64,000 nt of DNA from Verrucomicrobia bacterium SCGC AAA164-E04 (GCA_000383715.1 KB911838.1:124001-188000); one strand, 5' to 3'; shown: positions 20,352 through 30,155, counted from the stretch's first letter. A program made the numbers and translations. The notes: generated by a model from the sequence alone, not told the origin.

Positions 20352-20655
20352 TTCGTTATTTCAGATTCAATGTTCTGCTCGCGTAACCTGCTCAAGATCT
20401 CCTTATTGTTCGCGAGCATTTCAACCATAGAAACGTGGTTTTTAAATCCTCTTAAAATGAGCCTTTCAGTATCGCTCTCCAGATAAAAACCTCACGGATC
20501 TCCCTCTTTCTCACACTTGCTTTCATAAAAACTATCAAGGGCTCGTATGTGCATTCATGCCGCGCCTGAATTTTTGTGAAGAAAAAAGCGCTTGTTCATC
20601 CATTAGATTAACCAAATCTTTGACAAGGCAAGGGGTTGTTTAGCATGCTTGAGAC
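20352..20655. other. Intergenic stretch with an 8-bp inverted repeat
   Basis: TGCTCGCG (20376-20383) and CGCGAGCA (20411-20418) form an 8-bp stem with a 27-base loop shortly after the activator gene. It lacks a proper T-run, so it is a poor terminator candidate. Nothing else was recognised. Confidence 0.4.
20620..20646 (+). promoter_or_regulatory. Possible sigma-70-type promoter for the esterase
   Basis: TTGACA at 20620-20625 and TAGCAT at 20641-20646 are 15 bases apart, a short spacer. The ATG starts only nine bases after the -10-like box, which would give an almost leaderless message. Support is weak. Confidence 0.25.
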
Positions 20656-21534
20656 ATGATCAACCGGTTGTGTTTCTTCACTTGCCTGAGCATGATGGCT
20701 CTGCGGTTGGCTGGGACCATGCCGGCTGCCACACCAAGCACCTTGCCTTCAGAAGCCTCTTTTCGGGCTGGCATTCCTAAAGGAACAATCACGGATTACG
20801 TGTGGGATCAAAGTAAAGTGTTTCCTGGCACCTGGCGTCAATATTGGGTCTATGTACCGGCTCAATATGATCCTGATCGTGAAGCGGCGGTGATGGTTTT
20901 TCAGGATGGGGCCAGGTTCGTGGATCCCAATGGGCATTTCCGCGTTCCTGCAGTGTTCGACAATCTCATTCATCAAGCTGAAATGCCGGTGACTATTGCG
21001 ATATTTGTCAACCCAGGCAACAAAGGCATGCCGGCGCCCAAGCAGCGGCGCTTCAATAACCGCAGCTTTGAATATGACACACCTGATGATGCATATGTTC
21101 GGTTTTTAATGGAGGAAATATTGCCGGAGATAAGCAAGCATTACCGACTCACCAAAGACCCCGACATGAGAGCCATTTGTGGGAACAGTTCAGGAGGTAT
21201 TTGTGCGTTCACTGCTGCCTGGGAGCGTCCGGATGCTTTCCGAAAGGTGGTGAGCCATATAGGCAGTTTTGTCAATATTCGTGGCGGGCATAGTTATCCC
21301 GCCATGATTCGCAAAACAGAGCGCAAACCATTGCGCGTTTTTCTGCAGGAAGGCATGAATGACCTGGATAACGCCCACGGAAACTGGCCATTAGCCAATA
21401 AGAAAATGGAAAAAGCGCTTCGATTCATGGATTACGATTATCGTATGGTCTGGGGAACAGGGGGGCACAGCTCAAAGCATGGTGGGCAAATTTTCCCGCA
21501 GACCATGAGATGGGTGTGGCGCGATTTTCGTTGA
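20656..21534 (+). CDS. Secreted esterase, Fes/esterase D-like alpha/beta hydrolase
   Basis: The 292-residue protein starts with a signal peptide (hydrophobic core CFFTCLSMMALRLAG, then PAAT). The alpha/beta hydrolase fold resembles enterochelin-esterase-like proteins (COG2382): RQYWVYVPAQYD, VMVFQDGARF, and the nucleophile elbow GNSSG at residues 176-180 with Ser178 as likely nucleophile. Acid and base residues are expected near MNDLDNAHGNW and WGTGGHSSKHGG. Related proteins act on ester-linked sugars or siderophores; here the export signal and the sulfatase/cytochrome setting favour a carbohydrate ester, which is inference. Confidence 0.82.
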   Translation: MINRLCFFTCLSMMALRLAGTMPAATPSTLPSEASFRAGIPKGTITDYVWDQSKVFPGTWRQYWVYVPAQYDPDREAAVMVFQDGARFVDPNGHFRVPAVFDNLIHQAEMPVTIAIFVNPGNKGMPAPKQRRFNNRSFEYDTPDDAYVRFLMEEILPEISKHYRLTKDPDMRAICGNSSGGICAFTAAWERPDAFRKVVSHIGSFVNIRGGHSYPAMIRKTERKPLRVFLQEGMNDLDNAHGNWPLANKKMEKALRFMDYDYRMVWGTGGHSSKHGGQIFPQTMRWVWRDFR

Positions 21535-21603
21535 TGACAGGTGACCTTTTGATCAATACGGTAAGCAACTTTTAATCCCCACCTTTGTTCTAACTACGAA
21601 TTG

Positions 21604-22209
21604 ATGCCCGCGATGGATGATCCTGATGTTGAGCTCATGCTGCAAGTGCAGCAGGGCGACCTCGTGGCTTTTGAGAGTCTGATTGATCGTTACAAACAGC
21701 CTATCTACAACATGATTTTCCGCATGTTGCGTGATGCCAATGAAGCCGAAGACATTGCCCAAAAAGTCTTCATTCAGGTCTACAAGGCATCGGACCGGTA
21801 TAAGCCCACAGCGCAGTTTTCCACCTGGATTTTCACGATAGCCCGTAATCTGACTCTCAATGAGATCCGGCGGAGATCCAGGAAGCCCAACATGGACTCC
21901 ATTGATGCGGCTGCAGAGCCTGAAGGGGATGCTATTCCTCGAGAATACAAAGATGCTCGAGGGCGCGATGCAGGAGAAGAGACCATGCAACGCGAGTTAC
22001 TGGAGCGCATCGACACAGGAATTGCTGATCTGCCTGATAATCAGAGAGCTGCCATTCTTTTGTGCAAAGAGGGGGATATCAGGTACGACGAAATAGCAAA
22101 AATTCTTGGCTGCTCCGTTTCAGCGGTGAAATCCCTATTATTTCGGGCAAGAGAAACACTCAAGCGACGTATCAAGGAGTATATGCAATCCGGTAACTGG
22201 GTCGAATAG
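21604..22209 (+). CDS. ECF-type RNA polymerase sigma factor
   Basis: This is a sigma factor of about 201 residues. Region 2 is visible (FESLIDRYKQPIYNMIFRML, then NEAEDIAQKVFIQVYK and FSTWIFTIARNLTLNEIRRR), then region 4 (LPDNQRAAILLCKEG, YDEIAKILGCSVSAVKSLLFRARETLKRRI). The ATG at 21604 is used; a TTG one codon upstream and an ATG at 21613 are alternatives. It is followed by a single-pass protein and a DUF3106 protein, a gene order known from proteobacterial ECF operons, so it probably directs an envelope-related response. Confidence 0.92.
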   Translation: MPAMDDPDVELMLQVQQGDLVAFESLIDRYKQPIYNMIFRMLRDANEAEDIAQKVFIQVYKASDRYKPTAQFSTWIFTIARNLTLNEIRRRSRKPNMDSIDAAAEPEGDAIPREYKDARGRDAGEETMQRELLERIDTGIADLPDNQRAAILLCKEGDIRYDEIAKILGCSVSAVKSLLFRARETLKRRIKEYMQSGNWVE

Positions 22210-22282
22210 GAGTCGATTTGCCTGATTTATACCCTCAAAACGCAACTTTTGAGTATTTGATGTTTTAAAACTAGATAACAGT

Positions 22283-22795
22283 ATGAAAAAGCGAAGTTAC
22301 GAAGACTGGATTGACCTTCATTGGCAGCGGGAGTTAACTCAGGAGGAAACTCAGCGTTGGCAATCTTTTTTGTCAAACCAGCCAGAATTCGCAGCTCAAT
22401 GGCATTTGGATCAGCAATTACTTCTCGGAGTGCGTTCCTTAAACGATATTCCTCTTTCCAATAATTTCACCTCGCGTGTCATACGTTCTGTCGATCATGT
22501 TCAGCCCGTCAAGTTGAATCCTCTTCTAGAAAAAGAAGTTATCACGGAATCCTGGTGGTCACGCTTCTGGGCGCTTCCCTTCATGCGTGCCGCGGGGGTT
22601 GGTCTCATGTTGTTGCTGGGAGTTGCGATTTGGCAATGGGATCCCAATGCGGTCAATCTGGTTGAAAGCGTCACCACCATTACAGAAGCGGAAACTGTTC
22701 CAAGCGTCGAAGAACTCCAGGATTTTGATGCAATTCACGGACTAGCCCAGTCCAATGCAGAAATTGATTGGGAACTGGTATTGGCAATGGATTAA
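22283..22795 (+). CDS. Probable anti-sigma-like single-pass membrane protein
   Basis: The 170-residue protein has a cytosolic N-terminal part (YEDWIDLHWQRELTQEE, WQSFLSNQPEFAAQW) followed by one membrane helix (RAAGVGLMLLLGVAIW, about residues 97-113) and a short outer tail. Position directly after an ECF sigma gene and topology suggest an anti-sigma role, but the zinc-binding HxxxCxxC motif of ZAS-type anti-sigma factors is absent, so this is inference. It lies 17 bases before the DUF3106 gene. Confidence 0.6.
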   Translation: MKKRSYEDWIDLHWQRELTQEETQRWQSFLSNQPEFAAQWHLDQQLLLGVRSLNDIPLSNNFTSRVIRSVDHVQPVKLNPLLEKEVITESWWSRFWALPFMRAAGVGLMLLLGVAIWQWDPNAVNLVESVTTITEAETVPSVEELQDFDAIHGLAQSNAEIDWELVLAMD

Positions 22796-22812
22796 ATGTC
22801 TCAGTAATCGTT

Positions 22813-23802
22813 ATGAAGCAGATCCGTCTCATTTCCATTTCCATAATAGGCCTGCTTGTTACGGGTTGGTTGGCTACCATTGGGCAGGAGGCGGTGTCAT
22901 TGCCGCCCTTGAGGACGGCTTCGCTGATTAAGACCTCTTCGGCCCTCCCTGAAGTCAAAGATTCACCCATCAGTCACCTGCACAACTTGTTGGATGCAAG
23001 TCAGGAAAAACGGCGTCAAATGCTTGCGCAGCATGATCCCTCTGCAAGAGCATTTTGGGAAAGGAAGGTGAATGAATACAGCTCGATGGACTCGATGGAG
23101 CGTGATCAAAAAATGAGAGAAGCTCAGTTGCATTGGTATTTGCTTCTGGTACTCCGGTCTCCTGTCGAGGACCGAGACACGAAATTAATCCAAATTCCTC
23201 AAGCGGACAGGGGATTGATTCAAAACCGACTCAAGGAATGGAGTGATTTGTCAAAACCCATGCAGGTGGACATTATGACGCATTTGCCTGTGCTCAGGTA
23301 TTTTGGCCGTTTGATTACCTTAACCCCGCAGGAAAGAAAGCAAGCCATGAGTGCTTCTTTGGCAGAAGGAAACCGTCCGGATATGGCTTCCTCCGACTGG
23401 GGACTTGTGAATCCATCCCGTCGTAAATCCATGTTCCTTGCTTATCAGAAATTTTTCAGTCTTGCTGATGAGAAACGCAAACGTGTCCTCTCAAAAATTC
23501 CCATGCCTCAACGCCTCAACGTTCAATCAAAGCTCGAACAAATTGAGAATCTTTCTCCGGCTGCCAAAAAACGGTGTCTTGAAGCACTCGCTAAATACGC
23601 GCAAATGACTCCTGATGAGCGTGTTTTATTCAAAGTTAACGCAGAGGTTTGGAAGTCAATGCCCGACTCTGAGCACGAAGTCTGGAAAAAAGTTGTAAAA
23701 AAACTGCCACCTCTTCCGCCGGTTCGAAGTCTTTCTCTGCCTCCCATCCCGCGAAGTATAAATCGCCAAGGATTGCCTCCTCTTCCTCTGAGCATGGAAT
23801 AA
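22813..23802 (+). CDS. Secreted DUF3106-like protein
   Basis: This protein of about 329 residues starts at an ATG at 22813 that gives a signal peptide (ISISIIGLLVTGWLATIGQ). The body holds repeated helical units with the pattern W/L...L...R..... such as NRLKEWSDLSKPMQVDIM, LTPQERKQAM, FFSLADEKRKRVLSKIP, YAQMTPDERVLFK, typical of DUF3106. The tail is proline-rich (LPPLPPVRSLSLPPIP). In proteobacteria DUF3106 genes often sit with an ECF sigma factor; the function is unknown. It ends one base before the stop of the convergent protease gene. Confidence 0.7.
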   Translation: MKQIRLISISIIGLLVTGWLATIGQEAVSLPPLRTASLIKTSSALPEVKDSPISHLHNLLDASQEKRRQMLAQHDPSARAFWERKVNEYSSMDSMERDQKMREAQLHWYLLLVLRSPVEDRDTKLIQIPQADRGLIQNRLKEWSDLSKPMQVDIMTHLPVLRYFGRLITLTPQERKQAMSASLAEGNRPDMASSDWGLVNPSRRKSMFLAYQKFFSLADEKRKRVLSKIPMPQRLNVQSKLEQIENLSPAAKKRCLEALAKYAQMTPDERVLFKVNAEVWKSMPDSEHEVWKKVVKKLPPLPPVRSLSLPPIPRSINRQGLPPLPLSME

Positions 23803-25614
23803 TCAAGGCATGGTTTCAATCCTGTAAAACCTGAAGTCCTCCGCGTTTTCCGAGTCTGTGATGATGGTGGTTTCACCTTCTGCCGTAATCGGTTGGCCCC
23901 TTTTCTCCCAAGGATCTCCTATGATATCACGCCGGCTGAACAATTGATAACTGGCTCCCACCTCACTTTCGAACTTAACCATAGCCCCCGATTCCGTGAG
24001 CTCAACGCCGATTAATGAGAAAGGAGAAACGGCTGTTCTTGGAGTTGATGCCGGGTTGTTCGGATCGGATCCTGCTTCGTATTCCTGCATGTTACTGTAT
24101 CCGTCGCCGTCAGCATCTTGGTCAGGCCCGGCCGAAGGGGCTGTCCACCGTGTGAAATTCACTCTTTGAAAAATATCATCGAAGTTATCTTCATTAACAT
24201 CCGGGATTTTGGCTTCAATTTCAATAAAGCCATTTGCATAAGCGACGTTTTCTCCCTGACGCAATTCGAAGGACCTTGAACCTGGAGTGGCATCCTCATC
24301 AACGGAGACTTCGATGAACCAAGCATCGGAATCTCCAAAGATATCATCACGAAACTGAGTGATGCCGGAGCTTATGCCGCTTCCCCGCAAAGTGAAATTT
24401 GCGTCTGCAGGTAAATCCACACCGTAAACTCCTATGTAAACATTTTGATCTCCTTGTTTGAGGCGAGTCGGCGCTCTATCAATGGAAAGTAAGCTCAAGT
24501 CAACGGCTCTAGGCTGTATGCCATGAATTCGAAAGGCAGGTTCTCCGCCCTGAACAGTGAGTTCCTCGGAAGTGGTTTCATTTGCCGTGACATTCACGAT
24601 CACGGAGGCACTGGGGAGGAAATCTGTCGTAGCATCCTGATAGGCACCAAAATTAACAACGCTTCCCTTGAGTAGAAACTGGTTGGCATCGGCGGCATCC
24701 AGCGGAGCAACACGCAGCTGGTATTGTCCAGGTGGAATTGCTGTGATGGAATAGAATCCATTATTCCACTCCTGATTTTTGCCGCGACTGATGGTTCCAC
24801 GTATCACATTTCCTTCCATGTCCTCGAGAACGATCACTGCTCCATGTATACCCTCACCATCGCGAACGACATGGCCTTGAATGGTCCCCAATTCCTGAAG
24901 CACTCCGTCGGCTGGATAGTAGGTCTGGGTAAAAGCGATGTCGTCCTTGCTGAGACTCAACTGAGAATTAATACCAAGTTGTGCCTGATACATCATGGTT
25001 GACGTGCCTACAGTGGCGTGTTCCATGCCAATCATGTGCCCCACTTCATGCAGGGCAACGGCTTCCACATAAACGGACTGGACAATATCCGCGTCGTAAT
25101 CTGCGTACCATTTACGTTCGACTCCGTTGAATACCATATCAGCTTCCACCAAATTGAAATCCTCGAAAAAAGCACGGAAGGTCAATCCAAGCGAGCCACG
25201 GATATCATCTCTGTCACCGTTAACCAATGTGGAATCCTTTTCCCAGAAGATCATGTTGGTATTATCAAACAGATTGATTTCCGGTTCGCCTTCAATGAAA
25301 CCGACTTCCTCGAAATGCAGATTCGTTCCAGGAATATTTTCCCACTGGTCAAATGCTGAACGGATTGCCTCGAGTTCATTCTCGCTGTTACCCTCCGAAA
25401 ATGCGTTTTGATCAATATAGTAACGTATCGTTTTATTTCCCGCATTGATCACATTCTTACTCACAAAAATGCTGGATGCTGGCTTGAACCATAGCTGCGG
25501 CAATCCATTGTCACTGTAACTTCCGACAAATCCCTCCAATCGCACGGCAAACACCACTAAAAGTGTGCAAATTACAAGTGCGGACATGCGCTTGACCCAG
25601 TGAAGATTCTTCAT
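23803..25614 (-). CDS. Secreted matrixin-type zinc metalloprotease
   Basis: The 603-residue protein has a signal peptide (MSALVICTLLVVFAVRL). A metzincin catalytic domain carries HEVGHMIGMEH at residues 189-199 (HExxHxxGxxH) with a downstream Met-turn (STMMYQ). A carboxypeptidase-regulatory-like beta domain follows (GTIQGHVVRDGEGIHGAVIVLED), then Ig-like regions, and a calcium-binding thrombospondin type 3-like stretch (DQDADGDGYSNMQEYEAGSDP) before the C-terminal domain. It should cleave proteins outside the cell. The start overlaps the stop of the upstream gene (ATGA), so translation is probably coupled. Confidence 0.88.
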   Translation of the reverse strand: MKNLHWVKRMSALVICTLLVVFAVRLEGFVGSYSDNGLPQLWFKPASSIFVSKNVINAGNKTIRYYIDQNAFSEGNSENELEAIRSAFDQWENIPGTNLHFEEVGFIEGEPEINLFDNTNMIFWEKDSTLVNGDRDDIRGSLGLTFRAFFEDFNLVEADMVFNGVERKWYADYDADIVQSVYVEAVALHEVGHMIGMEHATVGTSTMMYQAQLGINSQLSLSKDDIAFTQTYYPADGVLQELGTIQGHVVRDGEGIHGAVIVLEDMEGNVIRGTISRGKNQEWNNGFYSITAIPPGQYQLRVAPLDAADANQFLLKGSVVNFGAYQDATTDFLPSASVIVNVTANETTSEELTVQGGEPAFRIHGIQPRAVDLSLLSIDRAPTRLKQGDQNVYIGVYGVDLPADANFTLRGSGISSGITQFRDDIFGDSDAWFIEVSVDEDATPGSRSFELRQGENVAYANGFIEIEAKIPDVNEDNFDDIFQRVNFTRWTAPSAGPDQDADGDGYSNMQEYEAGSDPNNPASTPRTAVSPFSLIGVELTESGAMVKFESEVGASYQLFSRRDIIGDPWEKRGQPITAEGETTIITDSENAEDFRFYRIETMP

Positions 25615-26156
25615 TTTACACCTCCCTGTACTTGTGTTTTCAACGACTCGATACTCAGCGGAAGTTGATGGGGCATTCGGTAGCGCAGTTGGGCGTGACC
25701 ACTTTCAGGTGGAAGACCTCCGTGAAATAAATTGCGCACGTAGCGTTTTGAGGTCTGCATCGCCTTTTTCACCTCGAATTTCCCTTGCAGCAAGCCTATC
25801 GTTACCCCCTTGCCAGAGGGGTTGATACGGCAGAAAATGACGGCTTCTTCATTCATAGAATAACGTACCTGATATGGGGCGGTCACTTTTCTGTTACCCA
25901 AAATTCCACCGCCGTGCACGACTTCAAAAATATCGCTGTCGACCTCTCCTTTCCACAAATCCTGAACTTTAAGTCTGACGGTCGTAAAGATGCGCCCATC
26001 GTCGTCCCGACCTACCTTTTTGGAAATCACTTTTCCATGCAGAACGACGTCGGCAGCTGTGGTGAGATCTTGGACGGATAGAGGTAACAGCGGGCCTGCG
26101 AAGGCCGTAGCGGACCACATCAAGGATGCTATCAAAGCGGTGCAAAAATATTTCAT
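25611..26156 (-). CDS. Secreted protein of unknown function, coupled to the matrixin gene
   Basis: The 181-residue protein has a clear signal peptide (MKYFCTALIASLMWSATAFA, then GPL). The mature part is beta-rich (DVVLHGKVISKKVGRDDDG, FTTVRLKVQDLWKGEV, EAVIFCRINP). It overlaps the protease gene by four bases in the same direction. Similar short secreted proteins accompany matrixins in other bacteria, suggesting an inhibitor, chaperone or shared surface role; I do not recognise a defined family. Confidence 0.7.
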   Translation of the reverse strand: MKYFCTALIASLMWSATAFAGPLLPLSVQDLTTAADVVLHGKVISKKVGRDDDGRIFTTVRLKVQDLWKGEVDSDIFEVVHGGGILGNRKVTAPYQVRYSMNEEAVIFCRINPSGKGVTIGLLQGKFEVKKAMQTSKRYVRNLFHGGLPPESGHAQLRYRMPHQLPLSIESLKTQVQGGVK

Positions 26157-26402
26157 AAAGATGTTTTACTGATGCAATTGGGCAAGTTTTATACCAAATT
26201 AGACCCATCCTGCAATAAAATCGTAAAATCTGTTTCAAGACACGGATCGATGTTGAATTTAGCTTGGGCTCACCAAAGGGGTGAAAGGATTAAATTTTTG
26301 GTAATCGGTTGAATAAACCCCTTGATTTATCAATCCAAACATATGGACTTTTATAGTAAGATTCAATACAATCCCTATTGGTTAAGCATCAATAATTAAT
26401 TC

Positions 26403-28754
26403 ATGTTTATCAAACATTCCAAAGCTACAGTAAAGTCAGCGACCGTCATCTTGCTGGTCGCAATCCTGATGATTATTGGCTTCTGCGAGCAATCTGTGGA
26501 AGCGGATTCCACTGTTTTTCAGCAAGATATCACCCCATTCCTGAAGCAGTATTGCTATCATTGTCACGGAGTTGAAAAGCAGAAGGCTGATGTAAACTTT
26601 CAGACCCTTCCGCCCAATACCGAGATATACAAAGACAGAGATTTGTGGGAACTCGTTCGCGACTTATTATTGGAAGACGAAATGCCGCCCTCCAAAAGCG
26701 ATCAACCCTCCGCGGAAGATCGGCAGCGCATCATTGAGTTGATTGGTCAGGAGCTGGATCAATTTGATTGTGATGCCATATCAAACCCCGGTCGTGTTAC
26801 GATTCGACGCCTTAACCGAGCTGAATATGACAACACCATCCGCGATTTGATGGGAGTTGATTTTCATCCTGCAGATGATTTTCCTCTGGATGAAGTTGGG
26901 TATGGATTCGATAACATTGGTGATGTGTTATCGCTCTCACCCATTTTGATGGAAAAATATCTCAACGCTGCAGAATCAGTAGTGACCAATGCTCTTCTTG
27001 CTGAATTACCACCCTGGCCTCCTTCCCACCAGCATCAAGTCGAGAAGTTTACAGCCGACCAGGACGACATCGTGCGGGCGGAGGGCTCTGTCATGGGGTT
27101 TTATCGAGAAGGTAACGCATTCAAAAAGCTTCTGATTGAGCAGACAGGCGAATACAAAATCTCGGTACGCGCCCACGGTCAGCAGGCGGGCCCCGATCAT
27201 GCCAAGCTTGAATTGGCTCTTGGTGATGATGACAAATATGTGATCGACGTGGATGCGCTTGCTGATCGGCCTAAGATTTACGCGATCCAGACGACACTCT
27301 CCAAAGGAACGTTGAATCTCAAATTATCCTACCTCAACAACTACAATGTGCAGGACCATCCCATAGCAGAACTTAATGGTGATCGGAACCTGTTCGTAGA
27401 CTATGTGGAAATCAAAGGCCCGATCAACGTTCAGCCACCTTCGTTGCCGGTGACGCACTCTCGTGTCATTCCCGGGCGGCCTGAACCTGGCGAAGAAGTA
27501 GCTTACGCAAGAGAAATATTGAGTCCTTTCGTCAAGCGAGCTTATCGTCGCCCTGCCACTGAGGACGAACTGGATCGATTGACTGGTCTCGTTGAATACG
27601 CGATGGTTCAAGAAGCCACCTTCGAGAAATCGATGCAAGTTGCCATCCAGGCAGTGCTGACATCTCCTCATTTTTTGTTTCGTTGGGAACTTGACCCTAC
27701 CGACAAGCAAGGTGACGACACTCGCGCGCTCAATGACTTTGAACTGGCCTCTCGGCTTTCTTATTTTCTGTGGAGCAGTATGCCTGATGACGAGTTGCTC
27801 AATCTGGCTGAAGCAGGGCTACTGCGTGATGATGATGTCTTGAGTTATCAAGTCGAGCGCATGCTGCAGGATCCCAAATCGGATGCTTTGGTGACGAACT
27901 TTGCAGGTCAGTGGCTTCAGTTTCGAAGCCTGGATACCGTGACACCTGATCCAGCCAAATACCCCTCATTCACACCTGCATTAAGGGATGCCATGCTTAA
28001 GGAGAGTGAATTATTCTTTACTGAAATCATGCGCAGTAATCGTGAGTTGACCGATTTTCTTGATGCTGATTTCACCTATCTCAATGAAACACTCGCCAAT
28101 CATTACGGGATCGAAGGCGTCCATGGAGACACTTTTCAACGCGTTTCCCTTGATGCCAGCAGTCGACGCGGTGGGGTTCTCACCCAAGGGAGCATTCTGA
28201 CATTGACCTCTAATCCGACGCGTACCTCGCCTGTGCTGCGAGGCAAATGGATACTTGAACAAATTCTGGGGACGCCGCCTCCACCGCCACCACCAGATGT
28301 CCCGATGTTAGAAGAAACGCAGGAAGCTGCCCTTTCCGGCTCGCTTCGTGAGCGCCTCGAGCAGCATCGATCAAAACCGGATTGTGCGACGTGTCATGAA
28401 AAAATGGACCCTATCGGCTTTGCGTTTGAGAATTTCAACGCCATTGGCCAATGGCGTGACCTTGATGCTGGTTTTCAGATTGACCCGGCAGGAACACTCC
28501 CTGACGGTACGCAATTCGAGGGTGCTACAGATTTGATTGCCGAGCTCAAGACCAGAGATACTTTCGTCCATTCCGTCATCGAGAAAATGTTGACCTTTGC
28601 ATTGGGACGAGGTTTAGAATACTATGATCAATGTACCACGGAATCCATCTTCGAAGAGGTGACTGACAACCATCTTAAATTTCAAGCTTTGGTCAAAGCT
28701 GTGGTGCTGAGTAATCCGTTTCAACTAAGAAATCAGGAAGGCAACGAATCATGA
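26403..28754 (+). CDS. DUF1587/1592/1588/1585 cytochrome-type protein (PSCyt family)
   Basis: The 783-residue secreted protein has a signal peptide (ATVILLVAILMIIGFCEQ) and a haem motif CYHCHG at residues 51-56. DUF1587 follows (RRLNRAEYDNTIRDLMG). A carbohydrate-binding-like beta domain precedes DUF1595 (FVKRAYRRPATEDELDR). DUF1592 (RLSYFLWSSMPDDELL), DUF1588 (RRGGVLTQGSIL, CATCHEKMDPIGFAFENFN) and DUF1585 (LGRGLEYYDQC) complete it. This architecture is characteristic of Planctomycetes and Verrucomicrobia. The stop overlaps the start of the DUF1552 gene (ATGA), the usual partner pair. Confidence 0.9.
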   Translation: MFIKHSKATVKSATVILLVAILMIIGFCEQSVEADSTVFQQDITPFLKQYCYHCHGVEKQKADVNFQTLPPNTEIYKDRDLWELVRDLLLEDEMPPSKSDQPSAEDRQRIIELIGQELDQFDCDAISNPGRVTIRRLNRAEYDNTIRDLMGVDFHPADDFPLDEVGYGFDNIGDVLSLSPILMEKYLNAAESVVTNALLAELPPWPPSHQHQVEKFTADQDDIVRAEGSVMGFYREGNAFKKLLIEQTGEYKISVRAHGQQAGPDHAKLELALGDDDKYVIDVDALADRPKIYAIQTTLSKGTLNLKLSYLNNYNVQDHPIAELNGDRNLFVDYVEIKGPINVQPPSLPVTHSRVIPGRPEPGEEVAYAREILSPFVKRAYRRPATEDELDRLTGLVEYAMVQEATFEKSMQVAIQAVLTSPHFLFRWELDPTDKQGDDTRALNDFELASRLSYFLWSSMPDDELLNLAEAGLLRDDDVLSYQVERMLQDPKSDALVTNFAGQWLQFRSLDTVTPDPAKYPSFTPALRDAMLKESELFFTEIMRSNRELTDFLDADFTYLNETLANHYGIEGVHGDTFQRVSLDASSRRGGVLTQGSILTLTSNPTRTSPVLRGKWILEQILGTPPPPPPPDVPMLEETQEAALSGSLRERLEQHRSKPDCATCHEKMDPIGFAFENFNAIGQWRDLDAGFQIDPAGTLPDGTQFEGATDLIAELKTRDTFVHSVIEKMLTFALGRGLEYYDQCTTESIFEEVTDNHLKFQALVKAVVLSNPFQLRNQEGNES

Positions 28755-30109
28755 AAAATATGCAACCCTGGACCCGACGAAATTTCCTTAGAGGATTGGG
28801 CACTGCCCTTGCACTGCCGGCTCTTGAATCCGTTTATCCGCAAAAAGCGCTTGCAGCAGGTGCGAATTCAGAATTTCCCCTGCGAACAGCTTTCATGTTT
28901 GTGCCGAACGGTATGCACATGCCTGACTGGACTCCGAGGAACACTGGTTCATATTTCGAGCTGCCCAAAATTCTGAGTTCATTTGAACATGTCAAAAGAG
29001 ATCTACTAATCTTGAGTGGATTGACACACGACAAAGGCCGAGGCAACGGAGATGGCGCAGGTGACCACGCGCGTTCCGCAGGGGTTTTTTTGACGGGTGT
29101 GCAGCCTCTTAAAAGCGAGGGGGCGGAAATCAGAGCAGGTGTTTCAGCGGATCAGGTGATCGCAAAAGCCATTGGGCATCAAACAAGGTTTGCGTCGCTC
29201 GAGTTGGGCGCTGAAACAGGGCGTCAGTCCGGGAAATGTGATTCTGGATACAGTTGTGCTTATTCCAACAACATCTCCTGGCGGGATGAAGCAACGCCGA
29301 TGACCAAGGAAGTCAACCCCAAACTCGTTTTTGAGCGCTTCTTCGGTAACCAAATCCCATCCGAAGAGTCCGAATCGCAGGCCAAGCGAAAATTGTTTCG
29401 TCAAAGTATCCTTGATTTCGTTCTTGAAGATGCCCGTCGACTGGAAAAACAGGTGAGTTACAGGGACAAGCAAAAGCTGAATGAATACCTGACCGCGGTT
29501 CGGGAAATTGAGCAACGCATTGAACGTGCGGATCTTGAAAAGCAGGATCGGCCTGATTACCTGACTGAATTTGAAACCCCAGAAGGTATCCCATCCTCAT
29601 ACGAAGAGCACATCAAGCTATTGGGAGATCTGATGATTCTCTCTTTCCAGGCGGATGTCACGCGCGTCGGAACCTTCATGCTTGCCAATGAGGGCAGTAA
29701 TCGAAGCTATCGGCATATTGGAGTGAACGAAGGTCACCATTCTCTTTCTCACCATCAAAACGATCCCGGTAAATTGGCAAAAATCAGTGAGATCAACGAA
29801 TTCCACGCGCGTCAAGTTGCCTACATGATTCAAAAGATGAAATCCATACCTGAAGGTGATGGCACCTTACTTGATCACAGCATGATTGTTTACGGTGCGG
29901 GTATCAGCGATGGAAATCGTCACAACAACGAAAACCTTCCCATCATGATTGCAGGCCAAGGCAACGGACTTATCAGAACTGGAAGACATCTTAGTTATGA
30001 ATTCGAAACTCCAATGGCGAATTTACTTCTATCCATGATTCAGGGAATGGGAGCCAAGGCTGACCGTTTTGGAGATAGTACAGGCCTACTTCGAGGCCTG
30101 AATGGATGA
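28751..30109 (+). CDS. DUF1552 protein, Tat-exported
   Basis: The 452-residue protein has a twin-arginine signal (WTRRNFLRGLGTALALPALES) and DUF1552 features such as AFMFVPNGMHMPDWTP, DHARSAGVFLTGVQP and GAGISDGNRHNNENLPIMIAG. The family is related to the DUF1501 / sulfatase-like alkaline phosphatase fold. It is translated with the DUF1592 protein through a four-base overlap. The two are presumed to work together outside the cytoplasm; substrate and reaction are unknown. A strong terminator follows. Confidence 0.88.
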   Translation: MKNMQPWTRRNFLRGLGTALALPALESVYPQKALAAGANSEFPLRTAFMFVPNGMHMPDWTPRNTGSYFELPKILSSFEHVKRDLLILSGLTHDKGRGNGDGAGDHARSAGVFLTGVQPLKSEGAEIRAGVSADQVIAKAIGHQTRFASLELGAETGRQSGKCDSGYSCAYSNNISWRDEATPMTKEVNPKLVFERFFGNQIPSEESESQAKRKLFRQSILDFVLEDARRLEKQVSYRDKQKLNEYLTAVREIEQRIERADLEKQDRPDYLTEFETPEGIPSSYEEHIKLLGDLMILSFQADVTRVGTFMLANEGSNRSYRHIGVNEGHHSLSHHQNDPGKLAKISEINEFHARQVAYMIQKMKSIPEGDGTLLDHSMIVYGAGISDGNRHNNENLPIMIAGQGNGLIRTGRHLSYEFETPMANLLLSMIQGMGAKADRFGDSTGLLRGLNG

Positions 30110-30155
30110 GCCACCCCCTTCTGCTGATTCTTAGTTTTTCAGTAACACTTTTGAG

